64,000 bases of DNA, from positions 71,099,795 to 71,163,794 of the forward strand of contig CM044874.1 in assembly GCA_024500155.1 (NCBI GenBank). Direction: 5' to 3'. The translations under genes and the position numbers were made by a program. How positions within the stretch are numbered: position 1 is the stretch's first letter; the number at the start of each line of letters is the position of its first letter. This DNA is from Chenopodium formosanum (lineage: Eukaryota > Streptophyta > Magnoliopsida > Caryophyllales > Amaranthaceae). A model generated the notes under the pieces. The model made no database searches. It was not told where the DNA came from and was given only the letters and a program-made list of their open reading frames with translations. Positions 1 to 12,486 of this stretch are shown here, piece after piece.

Positions 1-37
1 AGGTGAAGTCCATTGAGGGAGTACAATTTTGATACTA

Positions 38-319
38 CTCCCTCCGTTTTTTAATATTTACTCCACTTTTTATTTGCGGCCGCTTTTAAATACTTATTTC
101 ATTTCCTTTTTTGGAAAGCTCTTACAATATTTAATTTATTTCTTTCACATTGTGGACCCAACATGTATTCTCTCCCCTCCAATTCTCTCCACTACTTTTA
201 CCTTTTACATTTTTTAATTCTTCTACCAACCCCACTACCTTCATATTTTATTACTTTCTCCAATTTTTCTTAAAACTCCGCGCATGGAGAAATGGAGCAA
301 GTATTAAAAACAGATAGAG
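38..319. mobile_element. Stowaway-like MITE
   Basis: The left end reads CTCCCTCCGTTTTTTAATA and the right end is an imperfect inverted copy finishing in ..TAGAG, both flanked by TA, the target duplication of Tc1/mariner-derived Stowaway elements. The element is about 280 bp, AT-rich and non-coding. A short open frame inside it is not gene-like. The family assignment rests on the CTCCCTCCGT end and TA target. Confidence 0.65.
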
Positions 320-439
320 TACTTACTTATAAAGTATAAACTTAAATTTTGAATTTAGAAAACTTTTAGATTTAACAGAAACAAATTATAAATGTTTGTG
401 TTAAAGTTGTTGAGTTTAATTTATCAAATCAAATAATTA

Positions 440-705
440 TTGAATTTAGTTCATTTTATTGACATTGTTTGAAACTTTGGATTCAATTGTATTACGTATA
501 TACTATTTGATTCAATTAGCTTTTATTTGAATATGATTTCCTTTCGATTGATTCAATTACCTTTGCTTTAATGTATTTCACTTTAATTTTATTAAATTAG
601 CTTTGTTTGAATCTGTTTCACTTTCATTTAATACAATTAGCTTTGTTTAAATCCATTAAACATTCATTCTATTCAATTAACATTGTTTGAAGGTGTTTCA
701 CCAAA
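440..705. repeat. Degenerate minisatellite, about 45-50 bp unit
   Basis: About five diverged copies of a unit containing ATTCAATTAGCTTTGTTTGAA followed by a TTTCACTTT segment follow each other. No coding potential is visible. Confidence 0.5.
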
Positions 706-1664
706 TATTTAGAAATTTGTATGTTAAGTTTGCTCTTTTTTTATATGAGTACTACTTTTAAAAAAAATAATCATCTTTCTATTCTTTCACAACATAATAC
801 ACATTTTTTTAGGCAACACAACGTCACAACATACTATACACATTAGTCCATTACCTTATACTAATATACTTGTAGACAATTCTCTTTTAAATTTCTCATT
901 ATATAGTCTTGTTCTATAAGAAAATTTGGGCTCAGCAGGTTAGGCCCAAGCCTCCTTAAAAGCCTTGAATGTTAATTGATTGAAATCTTAATGCTTCTTC
1001 TAGAGTTTGCAATTTTATTATTTATTTATTTATTTTATTTTATTTTTATTTTTGTGTTTTAATGATCACAAATGTTTAAAAAAAACCCGGTGTACACTAT
1101 TTATTGTATGACACTATGAAACAAGAAAGTTTTCCCTCCTTCATTCCAGCAAAAAAATTTTCACCCACGATTAAGACATTACTTTTCTCTCTCCTCTCTT
1201 CCTTACCGTTTTCCAGAGATTCAAGTTAAGCTTTCTCACTTTTAATTTGCTTTCTTCCTTCTTTATCCTAGTATGCTAGTGCATAATATCCTTTATCTGC
1301 AAGCCCCAAATGGTTATTACCTCCAAAACTAAGTTTTTTAAATCTTTCAAGAACATTTTTCATCATCAAACGACGTTTGTTTACTCAATTGCCCATAATG
1401 CTAATCACATCAATAGAAAATGCTTATCAATCATCTCAATTCAATTACTACAAGCTCCCGATCTTCACTAATCCAATTTTCTGATGAAGTTGATCTAAAT
1501 GCATGTACATTTTATTTATTTATTGATTTTGTTGTTATGTGATGTTGATCTTTATTATTTCGATTTGTTTAAGTGATTGTACTATTTTTTCATGACTATT
1601 GTTAATTTTGTGTTTATTTTTGTTGATTTTGATACTCTGTTTTGCATATGTAGCTATATTTATT
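706..1664. other. AT-rich intergenic DNA, no gene seen
   Basis: T-rich low-complexity sequence with short ATTT runs (around 1017-1050). All frames are broken by stops and I see no homology or regulatory signal. Confidence 0.5.
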
Positions 1665-1835
1665 TTTGTGAAAAAAGGGTCACTTTTGTGAATAAAAAAG
1701 GTTACTTTTGTGAATAAAAAGGGTCACTTTTGTGAAAAATGGTCATTTTAAAAGGGTCATTTTTGTGAAAAAAGGGGGTCACTTTTACAAGTAAAAAGGG
1801 CCACTTTTGTAAGAAAAAAGGGTCACTTTTCGTAA
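1665..1835. repeat. Short tandem repeat, about 24-bp unit
   Basis: Around eight imperfect copies of a unit like GGGTCACTTTTGTGAATAAAAA run head to tail. Unit length varies with the A and T tracts. There are no unique spacers between copies, so this is a minisatellite and not a CRISPR array. Confidence 0.75.
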
Positions 1836-2670
1836 AATATTCAATGTACAATAAAATTATTGTAAACTGGGGGCATGCAAAAGTTTTGTTTAATGATAAC
1901 CTGTCAATCAAACAAAAACTTACCCTTATTTTTAAAACCGGACCAGCCACCATCAAAGTAATTTTGACCATCAATTTATTCTTATGCCTCTTGCTTGACA
2001 TGCTTGTGATCTCCCCCTTAAGATCAACGTTGTTAATCTTGTTATGAATCCTTGGCCTTTTCGTGTGCTAGCAACCTTATGGGAATTGAGTCAATTGACT
2101 TTAGTCTTTGAAAGGTGAAGTCTAGACAAAAAGAATATTATTATCATTGCATGCTAAAAGCTTTTTTTTTTTTGGTTAGATCTTGTGTCTTAATCAATTA
2201 TTTTCAAGAATGGGTATTTATTTCAAGTCTTTTGATTTAGAGAACCATTCCCAATCATTCTTATATTCACCTATTCATACTAGGATTTTTTAAGTTCATA
2301 TAAAAGTTTTATATATAAATTAAAGAAACATAAGTTTTGATGAGTGAATTTCTTATAAGAGTTTATTTGGATTCTCGAATTTGAAGTTACAATAAAATAA
2401 GTTATTAAAAAAAAAAAAGTTTCAATAAAGTGAAAAAATCAAGTGAATAAAATATATCCTTGACCTCCTATATTGATTTATTGGAAAAGTTAAAACTTTC
2501 TCGACCTTATTTATATGAAACCTTGATACTTAAAAATCGAATGGTGAATTGGCGACAGTATCCTTCTAGAATTTAGTTTCAATTTTTAGCTAATGTGTTC
2601 ATGTGGTTCAATATCTATATAAAATTGTTGCACCATCTTACAAGTTGAAATTAGCCTATGAGAAGACTTT
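1836..2670. other. Intergenic DNA, nothing recognised
   Basis: AT-rich sequence with scattered stops in all frames. The small open frames here do not resemble proteins I know. Confidence 0.45.
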
Positions 2671-3250
2671 AAGGGCATGCCTGGAATTCCAGAAATAATG
2701 AAGGGGGTAATATCTAATAGGGTAGATTCTACTTGAGCATTGATTTAGAGAGTAATAATTCATTTTCTGAGGTTTGACAACAATCCTAGGGTAAAGACCA
2801 CCAATTCAAGGCAATTGGCGGCAACCACCATGTCGTTGATAAACTTGAAACAACCACGAGCATCACCTCACTTGAAGGATCAAAAGCCCTAACCATTTGT
2901 TCAACTATCTCTTCAACCAGTGGGTCCGATTCAAGATACTTGTTCATAATTCGCTGGAATTGATGAGCTATGGCGGCTAGCAGCTTCCACTAGGCGGCTA
3001 TAATGGCGGCAACATCTTCAATTGGGTGGAGGGATATGAAGGTGAAGGAGAGAGTACATAGCAGGGGAAAAGAAGATGCAGTATAGAAGAGGAATTGTTA
3101 CGGGGGAGGTGGGTAATTATTAACCCCATTTTTAGGGAAATAGATTACCCCACTGATTAATTACCCTAGATCCAAACTTTTAAAAAAAATCCAGAATTAT
3201 TACTCATGTAATTTTTCCCTTCCCATTACACCCATTCCAGGCAGCCCCTA
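2671..3250. mobile_element. Non-autonomous inverted-repeat element
   Basis: The left end (AAGGGCATGCCTGGAAT) and the right end (inverse of GGGGCTGCCTGGAATGG) form an imperfect terminal inverted repeat about 580 bp apart, next to GGGTAAT/ATTACCC motifs on both sides. The interior (about 2786-2990) is less AT-rich than its surroundings and on the minus strand holds a 53-residue open frame (2786-2947) that continues upstream of its Met to about 2985. I cannot assign it to a family. It may be a captured gene fragment. The superfamily is uncertain (hAT or PIF are possible). Confidence 0.45.
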
Positions 3251-4318
3251 AAAAGAATATATTCCCTACTAAAATAGATATTTTAATCAACAAAAAGCAT
3301 TTAAAAAGTTTCTGAAAAATACAATTTAGTGACAGAGTGTTGAACCTTAAACATTTCAAATTCCTTCTACATTCATTCATACACACCATGACACCAAGAC
3401 CAAGTGACTATCATAATCAATATTAAAGTTACTCCGTAACACTTTCTCTATTTTTTTTCCAAAAAAAAGAAGTTAATATTCCGTTATACAACCTCATCCC
3501 ATTACACGGTCCTATTTCTAAACAACCTATATAACCCCACTCAGACGACCACTAACAAGTAACAAGACATCAACCAACTCCTCCACCAAAATAAAACACA
3601 AAAATTGATTAGCATAATAGCATCGCAATGTTGACCAAATGGTATGTATTCATGTTCAAAGATGTTTCAAAAATCGCTAATAACACCAAGCATAAGCCTC
3701 CTCATTCATAGTCGTAGCAATAAAAATTTGAACAAAAATGTGAAAAATGGGCCCATAAAATAAAATTCAAATTCTAAATTTCAATAGTTGACCACGACCA
3801 TAATCCTTGATACAGATAATAAATAATCTCTCTTTTTTTTTACTTTTTCTTCTTCTTCTAGAGAGAGAAAGAGAAAGAAGAGAGAGAAAGAAGAGTAGGC
3901 GTAAAGAATAAGCCTACCTTTTTTGCCAATTCAACTGTCTTCTCCGTGTTCAACTCGCGTTTTCTACCCAGCCTCACACCACGACCTCCACCATTCTCCC
4001 CAATCAATCTTTTCTACACAAAATTAATTTAATTAATTTCTGCGAATTTTAAGGGAGATTCATCTTCTTTGATTCAACATTTTGTTTGGTTTGTTTATAG
4101 TTTAATTATTGACGGAGAAATTAGGGTTTTCTGTGTTTGATCTTCGATTTGAAGTCGATCTAATTGTAAATTTGATTACTAATTAATTTGAGGAAGAATA
4201 AAATTAGGGGAATTTTGAGGTGAATATTGTATATGAGATTGATTTGTGACGGAAATGATGTTGACCTTATTAGATGTGTTGTAAAGTAATATGGCCTTGG
4301 TTGTTCATTGCTTAAATC
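3251..4318 (+). promoter_or_regulatory. Upstream region and probable 5' UTR of the IPCS gene
   Basis: No gene lies here. A pyrimidine tract followed by a GA-rich tract (about 3830-3898) and CT-rich sequence precede the start codon by 420-490 bp, as is common in plant core promoters and 5' leaders. The transcription start and any 5' UTR intron cannot be fixed from sequence alone. Confidence 0.35.
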
Positions 4319-7300
4319 ATGTCGCTTTACATCGGTCGCGAAGCTTCAAAGGTGTCTTTCTCTCTCCTCTCTTTTTTTTTTTTAATTTTTTTTTTTTTTT
4401 TTGAAATTTTTCAAAAAAATTTGGAATAATTTTGGTTGAAATTTTGTGTATGATGAAGCTATGGAAGAGATTTTGTGCGGAAGTATCAACCGAAGTCAAT
4501 CTTCTTTTGGAGCATTGGAAGTACATTTTAGGAGGACTTGTTTTTCAGGTTAAATTTAATTTTTGAAATTTTTTTGTTTGATTTTATGTTTTTTTGGTAC
4601 AGATGAATTGGTGAAGATTCAGTTTATGTGTTGATAGTTTTGTTTTAGTTGAATTTTCGAACAACTCGAATCGATGTTAGGTTTGATGATGACTAGATTG
4701 AACTGGAGAACTATCAAGTTGTGGTATTAAGTTTTTTTGTAGGAAATTAATGTGATACGGAGTAGTTTTTTAGCTTGTTTGATGATTGAAGGTAATTGGT
4801 TGGGAAATATCGAGTTTTTAATCGAATTCGTAGTAATGCATATGAGAAATTTACAATGTAGGATGCTCTGAGTTTATAGAGAAAATGTGTAAGATATGAT
4901 TTTATTCTTGGAGTAAAATGGCAATCATATAACAATATGAGCTTATTTAAAGTAAATGATGCAGAGTGGTCAAATTATAATGGTCTTTAATATTGATCTT
5001 GTTTTCACAACGAGATGTTGATCGATCGCCTTTTCCTTCGTGATTTGCAACATGGTTTACCTTGAAATTTAGGGTATTATGATGGCTGGTTGGAAGTGGG
5101 AGGTTTTTAGATTTACTGGTTCTTTTTTACTATAGTACTATCTAATATGTGAAATGGCTCTTTTTACAGTATATTCACGGTTTGGCTGCACGAGGTGTTC
5201 ATTATATACATAGGCCTGGCCCAACGCTTCAGGATGCGGGTTTCTTTCTTCTTCCTGTAAGTTCATTATCCAAATTCTGTTGATTGGATTCTCTGTTTAA
5301 TATCTTTGATGTTCTTATCAATGAGTTCATATCTGTAGGAACTTGGAGCAGACAAGGCTTACATTAGCGAGACTGTATTTTCCTCCATTTTTATAGCCTT
5401 TGTTTTGGTAAGGTTCCCTTAATTCACTACATCCTGGTTTCATTTTTTTTATTATATAGTGTAATATAATAGTTTTAGCTCACCAAATAGTTTGTAGAAA
5501 TTCTGTTAGACTTCTAGCTACAGATGTGGTTTTCGTTATGGTCTTATTTCGCTGAATATTTTCAGTGATTGGAAAGACATTAATTTAATAGACCAAGCCT
5601 GTTGGCATGCTTATCTACTAAAACCAGCTAGTTACTGATGGGATTGAAATCAGCAGTGTTGGCATTTTGCTGACCAACTTATATTTGCATTTTCTCAGTC
5701 TTGATAAATAATGCACCATTTAACCAATCAATTTTGTTGAATTTGTCATATGTAAGGAGACCTCTTTGCGTATACATAGTGGAAGTAGGTTTACTTTGTC
5801 AAGGAATCGTGTTTTATTGTTTTAATTACAACCCTTGAATTGTCTCTCTCTTGTATTTGTTATCTGTCCATTAAAAGCAATTAATTATTTTAAATCTTTT
5901 AGATCCAGAAAGACAGTGACTGCTTGACTGGTTTTATATTTCTTATAACCCTTATTATCCATTCTTAATTTATGATTGTATGTTTTCTCATGATGTAATA
6001 ATTATTTTGCAGTGGACTTTTCATCCGTTCATTCTCAAAAGCAAAAGGTTCTACACAGTTCTAGTGTGGTGCAGGGTCCTTGCATTCCTAGTTGTAAGTG
6101 AACATCTGCTCTTTCTTGAATAGGCTCTGTGCATTGTCAATTTGTCATGCTTAGAAGGTTTTGATAGAAATTAAATCAAATATATTAGAACTAGTGCCTT
6201 AGTTACGGGATACCATCTGCTGGAATGTAAAAGTTAACTTCAGGCGTTTGACAATTCATCGCAATATACTTTGAATAATGTTATAGGTTTTGCATTGTCT
6301 AAGTTCAGCTTATTGAAACTCTGTATATCAGCTTTTGACTTTTTGTGATAAATTTGTGTTTTGAGCTTGTGTTTTATTTATTTCTGGACTACTTTTTTTC
6401 TAGCTCACATTATGAGAAACGTATTATCCTATCAGCCTCAGCTGTGACTTTTGTGCTGTTTCATTGCACATATGTTTTTGCATATGAATTTTATACTGAA
6501 TCTATTTTACTATGTATTTATTGTACATATTATTATTAAAAGAAATTGTTCCAGTTTACCATATGCTGTATTGTTCATGCTACCATGACAACAAAAATAA
6601 TTATATTGTTGCTGTTAATATTTTGTTCAGGCGTCACAGTTTCTTAGGATCATCACATTCTATTCTACACAGCTTCCTGGTCCAAACTACCACTGCCGTG
6701 AAGTAAATCTCTACTCTGTTTGTTTTCACATTTTCACGAGTTTACATACTCTGTATTTTATGTCTTATGTTGTTATAATTTTGGATGGAAATTTTCATTA
6801 AAACTGTATTATGTCTGTGCAATTATCTATTCTGATATGCGTGATGGCTATGCACACAGGGTTCAAAACTAGCTACTCTTCCACCTCCACACAGTGCATA
6901 TGAGGTCCTTTTGATTAACTGTGAGTTTCTTTTATTAAAATTTGATCTTATCTGGTTGATATGTGTTGCAATTCTATGCTCATTATAATTTGCCTGTTTG
7001 CAGTTCCTCGAGGGGTTCTCTATGGCTGTGGTGATCTCATTTTTTCATCACATATGATCTTTACTCTCGTGTTCATTAGGACCTATCAGAAATATGGCTC
7101 TAAGAGGTAAATTCTTCAAAACAAATACACTTTTTCACACTTAAACACTTAAACCTATTCTCTTTTTACTTTTATCAAATCTCCAGCACTTCTATGTAAA
7201 GGGAAACTTTGAGGATTATGGTCTTGTTCTTCACTCTTAAACAAGCAAGTTTGGAAAAAAAATTTAGTTCAGATATAATTATATACTGTATATAAGGATT

Positions 7301-8207
7301 ACCTAGTTCTTCTACAATAAAAAAAAAAAAAAAAAAAATAGTTTACGTATGTTTAAGTGAGGAGATTATTAATTTCAGATGAAACTTTTCTACGATCAGT
7401 AAATGGGAATTTAGGTGAAGAAAACGGAGTTTATGTTCTCAAACTCTTTTTAGATGGTACTTTGTACTCTTTTTAGTTGTTTTAAATGTAATAACATCTC
7501 TCTATTGCTTCTTGACTAGTCTCTTTCTTATCATAATGATGTTTATCTGGCTGTGCTTGATAATTTATTGTTGGGGATCAATCCAGGTTAATTAAGCAGT
7601 TGGGTTGGCTACTTGCTGTGGTCCAGAGTTTATTGATCATTGCATCTCGCAAACATTATACCGTGGATGTTGTTGTGGCGTGGTATGGGTTGCCCTCATT
7701 ATAATCTCAGAATCCTGATTTCATATTACTGTTTTGCAGATAATTTAATAAAAAGTGTAATGTTTTACCCTCAGGTATACGGTCAATCTGGTTATTTTCT
7801 TTGTTGACAAGAAACTTCCTGGTAAGTGGTGCTTTATGAACTTTCTCTCCAAACATTTATTGGTATAGCTCTTCATATCATTTGTTAAATTCTTTGTTCA
7901 TGATGACGCAGAAATTCCTGACCGGTCCAATGTTGGCGCATCTCTCTTGCTTCCAGTAAGCAACAAAGAAAAGGATAGCTGGAACGAGGAAAACCACAAG
8001 CTGTTGAATGGAAACTCCGTAGATCCCATGGATAGGGTACGCAGTTTGTTTCAATTCTCAGCTTTTTCAATTTTTGTTTATGCTGTATTTTTTGCTGATC
8101 AGTTTGCTTGTTTTGAAATTCCACAGCGACAACGAAACGGAATGAATGGGAAGAACCTCGAGGACGGACTTGCAACTCACAATGAAAGTGCAATTAATGG
8201 TGCATAG
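4319..8207 (+). CDS. IPCS: Inositolphosphorylceramide synthase (phosphatidylinositol:ceramide inositolphosphotransferase)
   Basis: Transfers phosphoinositol from phosphatidylinositol to ceramide, giving inositolphosphorylceramide and diacylglycerol, the first committed step to plant GIPC sphingolipids, in Golgi/trans-Golgi membranes. Twelve exons join in frame: 4319-4351, 4459-4548, 5170-5256, 5339-5407, 6013-6093, 6631-6702, 6860-6920, 7004-7106, 7587-7682, 7775-7821, 7912-8036, 8127-8207. All introns have GT and AG ends. The product is 314 residues, close to the roughly 305 of Arabidopsis IPCS1-3. Family landmarks are the N-terminal SLYIGREASKLWKRF segment, YIHRPGPTLQD, TQLPGPNYHCREG, and the catalytic His-His-Asp set: His181 in GCGDLIFSSHMIFT, His222 and Asp226 in SRKHYTVDVV. 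Several hydrophobic segments fit a six-helix membrane enzyme, and the C-terminal tail is polar (KLLNGN..VDPMDR). The start is the first ATG giving the conserved N terminus. Which of the three Arabidopsis paralogues is closest cannot be told here. Confidence 0.95.
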
Positions 8208-9644
8208 ATGAAGAGTTTCGGCGACAACTAATTATGATTGAAACCTGTGTTTAGGAGTTTGGATGGATGGTGTTGTTAATTCTGATTTTAAAATAGAATG
8301 AAATTTTGGTTACTGAGATTAATCATTTGCCTCGTCCATGTAGATTCTGTTATGTATAAAAAATATTCTAAATTTGAAATTAATTCAGTCTTTTAGATCA
8401 GTAAAAAGTAAAATATAGAATCCTTCTGATGAGTAGTCAGTGCATATATAATGGTGCCTCCAGTTGTTTCTTCCGTTATGCATGTGAGAAATCAGTGGAT
8501 CCTTTTATCTTTAGTGCTGGCAAAAGTACCTAATGCAGAATATTAATAAATCGACAAAAGTATGTTGCTACTTGCTAGTAATACAATTGGGGTTCTTGAA
8601 GAGGTAAATTGGACTTACAGTAAATTACAGAGTAAAATTCATACTCTGGAATATTTGAGCTTGTGGCATAGTGATTAAGATCGATGGTTTGGTGTTGCCT
8701 ATATCATGTTTCTAATCGCCTAATTCTCATTTGTAATTTGTATTGTCCTTGTGGCTCATTCGAGTTTTTAAATTTTTTTGTCTATATTAGTGGAGCAAAG
8801 GCCTCGCCATAGCTTCACATGACAGCCATCGTTCATGACTTCATGTCACAGACCCAACATAGTTGCTAGTGGGTCGTGTTTAGAATTAGCCTCTGAATAT
8901 AAAAAAAAAATTCTAATTTGTTCTATTCGGAGTATAATACGAAGTATAGGGAAAAAAAAAGGAGTTGTGTTAGTGGTAATTTGGTATGACCTTATGAGAC
9001 ATGTTATATCTAATTAGGCAACTTAAACGAGTATGTTCATGCAAATTAAATTGAAGCACAAGTTTTTTCCGTGTCTTTTTAAATTTCTCTAAATCATCCT
9101 CATGTCGTTTTTTAACCATAGATATAGAGCCTTAACTACGAAGTACTCCGCACTAGTCAGTTACAAATAACGGAATCGCTGGCATGATGCGTGAGTAACA
9201 ATGTAGCCCCAAACACGCAAAGTTTATGTGGCTAGGAAGAAGCAGCATGTCTGTATATTCTCTCTTGCTTAATGTTTGTTTGCTGTTAGTGTGTTTCGTT
9301 TATTAACTAACGTAGCAACAACAATTCAAGTGTATGCACATGCACTGATGCACCCTCGGGCGCTGGCGTCTGGCGTGAGTGAGTTGTTCGTTGTATCGAC
9401 TTTGGTTGAAAGTTACAGAACATAAATGCTGGCGTTGTTTGGAGTTGCCTTTTTTCCTTTTATTTGATGTTGTTGGCGTTTTCTACATCACATGTTCCCC
9501 CACAAAAACTCCCTGTCTATACTCTTGTCAATTGTTGCCAATTGTAGGAATTACTTTGGTTTCATGTACTTTGCATACAATAGATGTGCTGTTTTGAGTT
9601 TGGATGGAGCCATAGAGGGATTTTTGTGATCTATTTAAATTATA
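8208..9644. other. 3' flank of IPCS and intergenic DNA
   Basis: The first few hundred bases probably contain the 3' UTR and polyadenylation sites. The rest is AT-rich with no recognisable coding region. Open frames of 60-72 codons here lack any family signature. Confidence 0.45.
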
Positions 9645-9933
9645 GTACCTCCGTTTCATAATCATCTCAATTGTAGCCTCGTAGGTGTTCAATGAACTAT
9701 AGAGTTGTAGAAAAGTATAAGGTGGGGATCATAATATAAAGTATAATTAGTAGGATATCTCCAATTGTTGAGGGAGAATAAAAAAAAAAAAAAAAATTAA
9801 AAAATTGTAAGTAGGGTTGATCAGAAAAGAAAAATAAAATAGTAATGAATCCTTATTAAATAAGAAATTGTTGCAGTTATTATGAAATAGATATAAATGA
9901 AAAGTGTTGCAATTATTCCAAAATAAAGGGAGT
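9645..9933. mobile_element. Stowaway-like MITE
   Basis: The left end TACCTCCGTTTCATAATCAT and the right end (inverse of AAATAAAGGGAGTA) make an imperfect terminal inverted repeat of the CTCCGT type, about 290 bp apart. An A-rich run lies inside. No coding capacity is seen and the exact TA target is unclear. Confidence 0.5.
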
Positions 9934-10880
9934 ACAAGATACATACTTCGTATGTCATTATTTGTTTATTCCATTTAATTTTTCCCGATCTTAATGATAT
10001 ATCTTAAAATGTAATTATCTTCAAATCTCACGTACTCAAAACACGAATCTAACAAGATCTCACATAAATATGATACCATACTCATATTTTTTTTTTGTGT
10101 AAATTAGATATAATCTGTGGTAAAATTTGAGAAGTCCAAATAAATAAGTCAACAATTTTGTTCAGTTAGTATGACATTTTGGTAAAAAGAGGGTTTGACC
10201 TATTAATATTGCGTCATTTTTCTATTAAAAGGAAAGATACAAAAGTTAGTTAAATCTTCTTTCGAGAATGTATCCTAACTTAACTTGAGAAAATAAATAA
10301 GAAAAGTTATTTTCTAGTCCAGGTTAATATTTAGATATGGAGCAATTTTTAATTTGATGGCCTAATAATAAAGTTCTCGATTTTTACATAACCAACTACT
10401 CGACCGGGCTATTGAGACACATGATGGAAAAAGAAAACCTAAAATTGAGCGAACGACTTCTCTAAATGTCATTCGAGTTTCTCATGCATAATATGAGTTT
10501 GACGAGGGAGCCCAGATTTATAACAGAGATAAACCTGGGTTGTTTATCTCACGCAATATTTGTATTACAAATGCATTTGCTTTCGCGTTGGCCCATTGAA
10601 ATAACAGAGTATTTTGTTCTTTAATTGTCAAATGACAGTGACATGTGGACCTAGATGACGGACGTTTGCAAATTTCATCATCTTCCTCCTCCTATCTTCT
10701 TCTTCCTTCCCGTACATCTGCTTCGTCCCACCCTCGATAAAATAGAGAATCAGTAAAAAAATTATTTCAATTTAGCACAAATAGCTTCAATACAATAAAA
10801 TAATTTCAGATCAATAAAATTAATTTCATTTTAGCAAAAATAATTTATGTTCAAAAATAAGGCGAAGTGGACAAGCACAT
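9934..10880. other. Intergenic DNA, no gene seen
   Basis: AT-rich unique-looking sequence, stop codons in all frames. Confidence 0.4.
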
Positions 10881-11328
10881 ATTCTTAGACGCACACTCAT
10901 GCACCTAGAAATAGGTGTAACAACAGCACAATATGAACATTAGCTTTTTAGAAAGTGAACATTAGGTTTCTTCTCTTTTATTTTTCTCCTTCATTTTTTA
11001 TTTTCTCTCTCCTCTGTTTTTTTTTTTAATTTTCCCCCTTTTTTTACACTTTTTTGATTGAATTTGTTTCTTACAACATGAAAGTAGTTATTAAGTATGA
11101 ATTTTTGTGTGAATTTCGATTTTGTGCTTTAATTTTGATTGACTAAGGTATATATGAATCTTTGAACTCACAAATTATACTCTATTTTTTCTCTTTCCTT
11201 CTTTAATTCCTTTTTCCTCTTTTTTTTTTTTTTTTTTTTTTTTCCCTATTTTTCGATTTAACGATTGAATGTGTTACTTACAATATGGAATTGGTTGTTT
11301 ATTTGATTTTTTGAATTCATATGAATTG

Positions 11329-11370
<42 letters not shown>

Positions 11371-12486
11371 TTTTGTTTTTGGCTTCGATCAATTTCATTT
11401 GTGTATGAATTTCATTTGATTTTTCTGCATTTTTTTTATCAATGAACATAATCATGCAAAATATGAACATATGCATAGGTTCCCTTAAATGTGAACATTA
11501 GCTTTTCAGAAAGTGAACATAAGCATAAAACATATGAAGATATGCATTTCAGAAAGTAAACATAACAATTCAAAATATGAACGTAAGCATTGGTTTCATT
11601 AAAGTGAATATAACAAATTAAAAGGTGAACATATGCTTTAAAAATATGATCATATGCATTTAAGAGAGAGAAGATATGCATAAATAGACTTAATGAAAAC
11701 AACAAATATTTACTATGAATATTTACATTATGAACATATAAATATTATTATGAATTTAAGGCATTTTATTATGAACATAAAAAATTGAAGAAATAAAAAT
11801 AATATGATTATGAAACATATGCATCATAATTCATAAGTATTAAAAATATGAACAGATGAATTCAAAATATGAGCATATGCATTGGTTCATTTTTGAATGC
11901 GTATGTACATAATTAAGCATTTCAGAAGGTGAACACATACATAAAAAAATATGAACATATGAGTTTAGAAAGTGAATATAAGCATTTCAAAAAGTTTACA
12001 AACGGATTCAAAATATGAACATAAGAATTCAAAATATAAACATATGCATATCGAAATGTGAATATAAAATATCCGTTTGATTTCACTAATTTATTTGACA
12101 ATTTCAATAATAAATTTCGAATAATATTCAAACAAAATTAAGTGATAATCATATAAATTCAAACAAAATTAAGTGAAATTTATATAAAATTGCCTCTTTG
12201 GGGAGGATCCTTTTGAATTTGCATCTCTTTCCTAATGTCCATTGAAGTTTTTGCAATTTTTTAGTGAAAGAATGAAATAGAGGAGAGAGAAAGTGAAAAA
12301 GAGGAGACAGAAAATCATATAGAAGAAGAAGATTTTTGACGTTATATTTATTGGGTGTGGGTGGGTGTATTGCAGTTTCCGTGTTTTTTAGTTTTAGGGC
12401 TTTTTTTAATTGGGTTGTGTGTAATTAGGCTTTTGGGCTACGTTGTTACACCTATTTAAGGTGCACAAGGTGCACCTTAGACTAAT
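10881..12486. mobile_element. Non-autonomous inverted-repeat element with internal repeats
   Basis: The ends match as an imperfect inverted repeat of about 40 bp, sharing ATAGGTGTAACAAC and GTGCACCT blocks (left about 10884-10925, right about 12441-12486 inverted). Inside are three long T tracts (around 11017, 11220, 11330) and a degenerate array at about 11450-12060 built from GAACATATGCAT and TTTCAGAAAGTGAACATA units. No transposase-like frame is visible. Superfamily not assigned. Confidence 0.5.
11450..12060. repeat. Degenerate (GAACATATGCAT..AAAGT)n array
   Basis: More than a dozen variants of GAACATA(T/A)GCAT followed by TTCAGAAAGT or TTCAAAAT recur at irregular spacings of roughly 25-35 bp. 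The minus-strand frames that look protein-like here are by-products of the repeat. Confidence 0.6.

Noticed and set aside
1665..1835. Regular short repeats resembling a CRISPR array
   Set aside because: Copies are contiguous and diverged, with no unique spacers, in a plant nuclear context.
1702..2001. 99-codon minus-strand open frame
   Set aside because: Mostly a translation of the 24-bp minisatellite (repeated FHKSDPF-like peptides).
11258..12131. Minus-strand frames with repeated YVHILN-like peptides
   Set aside because: By-products of the degenerate AACATATGCAT array and T tracts inside a transposon.
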